Shown one piece after another: positions 62,014 to 64,000 of a stretch of 64,000 nucleotides of DNA. Positions within the stretch are counted from its first letter, which is position 1. Each line of letters starts with the position of its first letter. The stretch is taken from positions 1 through 64,000 of the forward strand of contig CADAQM010000012.1 in the NCBI GenBank assembly GCA_902790135.1, read 5' to 3'. Source of the stretch: an uncultured Coriobacteriaceae bacterium (GTDB taxonomy: Bacteria; Actinomycetota; Coriobacteriia; Coriobacteriales; Atopobiaceae). Under the pieces are notes generated by a model that was not told the origin of the DNA, did no database searches, and worked only from the letters and a program-made list of their open reading frames with translations. A program made the position numbers and the translations under genes.

Positions 62014-64000
62014 ATGAGCATTGCCATAACGAGCGTACGCCGGCTGCGTGAGGGTCTGATAGCCGAGGTCCGCCTGGGTGAGGATGCCACCGACTGCACG
62101 TTGGTGGCGCACGCGGCCACGGCTGATGGAGCTGAGCTGCCAGTGCGTGCGGTGCATGGTGGCGAGGAGGGCGAGTGGACCTGTGCCCTCTCGGCACTGA
62201 CCATCACGCAGGTGCTCACGCTCTCGGCCGTTTCCTGGGAGGGCACGTCTATCGAGGAGCGCACGCTCAAGCTCAACCCCCTGGCAACACGCATGCCCTC
62301 GCCTGTGGACATGCTCCGGCGTCCGCGTCACACGGCTCCGCAAACGTTTGATACGCGCAAGGCAATGGACGAGTGGCACGTGACGGTCGACCGCCTGATG
62401 GCCATCCAAGACGGCATGGACATCTGCCACGGGCACGCCACGGTGGTCGGTGCGGGGCGTCAGGCTGTGGAGGGCGGCGTCAACGTGTCGGTTCTCGACG
62501 CGCGCGGGCGCGAGCTGACCGCCGGCTCATGGGTCTGCCTGAGCGACGAGGTCCATCCGCAGGGCACTTATCAGGGCTTCTTCGAGCGGCGGGTGGAGTT
62601 CTCCGTCAAGGTGCCGTCTGCTATCACCACGCTGGTGGTCTGGATGAGGCCAGCCGAGGGTTCTGAGATTCCCGGAGGCTTTGTCTCGCTCGGACCGCGC
62701 CAGACGCAGGTGCTACGCGAGATTTGGCGCCGCCAGGCCACCGACGCGCACGACGACCAGGTCTACGAGACCTGGTTCGTGGAGAAGCACGCCGTGACAC
62801 CCGCGGAGCTCTCGATGCAGCAGGACGCCTCGTTCGAACGCGGACCTGATTTCTCGCTGGTGGCAGCCCTGCACGATGTGACCCCCGACGCACTACGCGA
62901 GATGTCGGAGTCGGTCCTGTCGCAGAGCTACGGCCATCTCGAGCTGGTGCTCGTCAATTCGGCCCCCGACAACAAGCACCTGGCCTCCGCAGTGCGTGGG
63001 CTCGAGCTTGCCGACGCACGCGTCAAGAGCGTGCCGCTGGCGGCGGACTTCGGCCTTGCCGCGGCGCTTAGCGAGGGCATAGATGCCGCCACGGGCGACT
63101 ACGTGTGCCTGCTGGGCGAGGGAGACCTGCTCGCCCATGATGCGTTGTGGCAGCTGGCTTCTGCCATTGACCGTAACCCCGAGGCGGATCTGCTTTACAC
63201 CGACGAGGACCGCATCGAGCACGGCCGTCACGTGCGTCCGCACTTCAAGCCCGACTGGGACCCCGACCTGCTCATGGGTACCAACTACCTGGGCGGACTT
63301 ACCGTCGTGCGCAAGGCCCTGCTCGAGGACATGGAGACGATGCGGCCGGAGCTGGATGGCGCGCAGAACTACCGTGTGGCGCTCTATGCGTCAGCGCGGG
63401 CCCGCAAGGTGGTGCACGTGCCGCGCGTGCTGTACCACGCCCGCAAGGCGACGCGCAAGGCGGCTGGTGCCGCCAACACGGCGCCCGCCCTCGCCGCGCT
63501 GCGCCAGCATCTCGAGGAGACCGGTAGCACGGCCACCGCGCGCTTCTCCGCCCGCGTCCCCCAGGGACTTGAGGTGTCCTTTGGACTGCCTGAGCCCGAC
63601 GAGCAGCCTATGGTGTCGGTGATCATCGTCAACCGTGACAACGTGACATCGCTGGAGCGCTGTCTGACCTCCATCCGCGAGCGCACCACCTACGCAAACT
63701 ACGAGGTGGTAATCGTCGAGCAGGGAAGCGTGGAGCCCGCGACCTTCGAGTTCTACCGCCGCGCTGAGGAGGAGGACGAGCGCGTCCGCACCATCTTCTA
63801 CCAGGGCGACGCTGGCACCGAGCAGGCGCGCCTCATCAACTTCGGCGTCTCGCGCGCCAAGGGGGACTATCTGCTTTTGCTCTCGCCGCGCACCGAGGTG
63901 ACCGAGGCCGGCTGGATGGGGCGTCTCGTCAGCCTCTGCATGCGCGAGGACACGGGTGCGGCCGGCGCACGGCTGGTGCGCACCGACGGGACCATCTCGC
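62014..64000 (+). CDS. Multi-domain family 2 glycosyltransferase, truncated by the window end
   Basis: At least 662 residues, no stop before the window ends. ATG at 62014 follows AAGGAGCGG. A beta-rich N-terminal region (about 1-270) precedes a first GT2 domain: LVAALHDVTPDALREMSES, LELVLVNSAPDN, DYVCLLGEGDLLAHDALWQL and DLLYTDEDRIEHG, a typical pattern of rhamnan and O-antigen transferases, though the DXD position is GEGD. A second GT2 domain begins at about 530 (QPMVSVIIVNRDNVTSLERCL ... YEVVIVEQGS). It probably builds a cell-wall polysaccharide. The rest and any downstream partners lie outside. Confidence 0.85.
   Translation, partial: MSIAITSVRRLREGLIAEVRLGEDATDCTLVAHAATADGAELPVRAVHGGEEGEWTCALSALTITQVLTLSAVSWEGTSIEERTLKLNPLATRMPSPVDMLRRPRHTAPQTFDTRKAMDEWHVTVDRLMAIQDGMDICHGHATVVGAGRQAVEGGVNVSVLDARGRELTAGSWVCLSDEVHPQGTYQGFFERRVEFSVKVPSAITTLVVWMRPAEGSEIPGGFVSLGPRQTQVLREIWRRQATDAHDDQVYETWFVEKHAVTPAELSMQQDASFERGPDFSLVAALHDVTPDALREMSESVLSQSYGHLELVLVNSAPDNKHLASAVRGLELADARVKSVPLAADFGLAAALSEGIDAATGDYVCLLGEGDLLAHDALWQLASAIDRNPEADLLYTDEDRIEHGRHVRPHFKPDWDPDLLMGTNYLGGLTVVRKALLEDMETMRPELDGAQNYRVALYASARARKVVHVPRVLYHARKATRKAAGAANTAPALAALRQHLEETGSTATARFSARVPQGLEVSFGLPEPDEQPMVSVIIVNRDNVTSLERCLTSIRERTTYANYEVVIVEQGSVEPATFEFYRRAEEEDERVRTIFYQGDAGTEQARLINFGVSRAKGDYLLLLSPRTEVTEAGWMGRLVSLCMREDTGAAGARLVRTDGTIS

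Overview
The window is a contiguous stretch of a GC-rich bacterial chromosome with typical actinobacterial codon use. The gene set suggests a host-associated anaerobe of the class Coriobacteriia (Olsenella/Atopobium/Collinsella-like): a glgC/glgD pair, rubrerythrin, an AMMECR1/MEMO1/radical-SAM cluster, an NRAMP-type carrier with a Mg-transporter-like signature, a class B sortase and a LytS/LytR two-component pair. This assignment is an inference from gene content. There is no prophage, transposase, CRISPR array or rRNA operon.

Layout. 0-5 kb: a trigger-factor-like chaperone fragment, a flavoprotein, a proline-rich membrane protein and a Q-rich hypothetical protein, with several intergenic palindromes and tandem repeats. 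5-10 kb: a glycosyltransferase running into a LytS/LytR sensor-regulator pair, a phosphodiesterase, a degenerate uracil-DNA-glycosylase-like gene and thioredoxin. 11-17 kb: a four-gene MacAB-like ABC export operon with two adaptor proteins. 17-21 kb: pgi and the AmmeMemoRadiSam pair on the opposite strand. 21-25 kb: purE, sortase B, purM and purN. 24.7-27.3 kb: an AbiEi/DUF559-like gene with palindromes behind it, and an rRNA/tRNA uridine methyltransferase. 27-33.5 kb: an EF-G-like GTPase, a CNNM/CorC-type membrane protein, a cyanophycin-synthetase-N-domain-like protein with a long Glu-Pro run, a YtxH protein and a PRC-barrel protein.

33.5-36.8 kb is the most interesting block. A structured leader of about 170 nt carries a well-placed eight-codon upstream ORF (MKPRPHSR) and mutually exclusive pairings. 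It precedes mgtE, which is broken by an in-gene deletion in its second CBS domain, and then an NRAMP-family carrier whose metal site looks like the Mg2+-transporting branch. I read this as a Mg2+-uptake operon under leader control. A REP-like palindrome and the SRP RNA gene follow.

37-42.9 kb: a DedA protein, a DNA-metabolism operon (dnaX with an extraordinary Q/P-rich linker, ybaB, recR), a membrane protein and tRNA-Asp. 43-49.5 kb: an Rrf2 regulator, a clusterless MutY-like glycosylase, rubrerythrin, metY, a second AbiEi/DUF559-like gene bordered by 33-bp repeats, endonuclease III and a Cys-rich small protein. 49.6-61.8 kb: glycogen metabolism (glgB with a histone-H1-like tail, glgP, glgC, glgD, glgA) followed by a GH13-GH77 fusion enzyme. 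The window ends inside a large tandem-domain glycosyltransferase gene.
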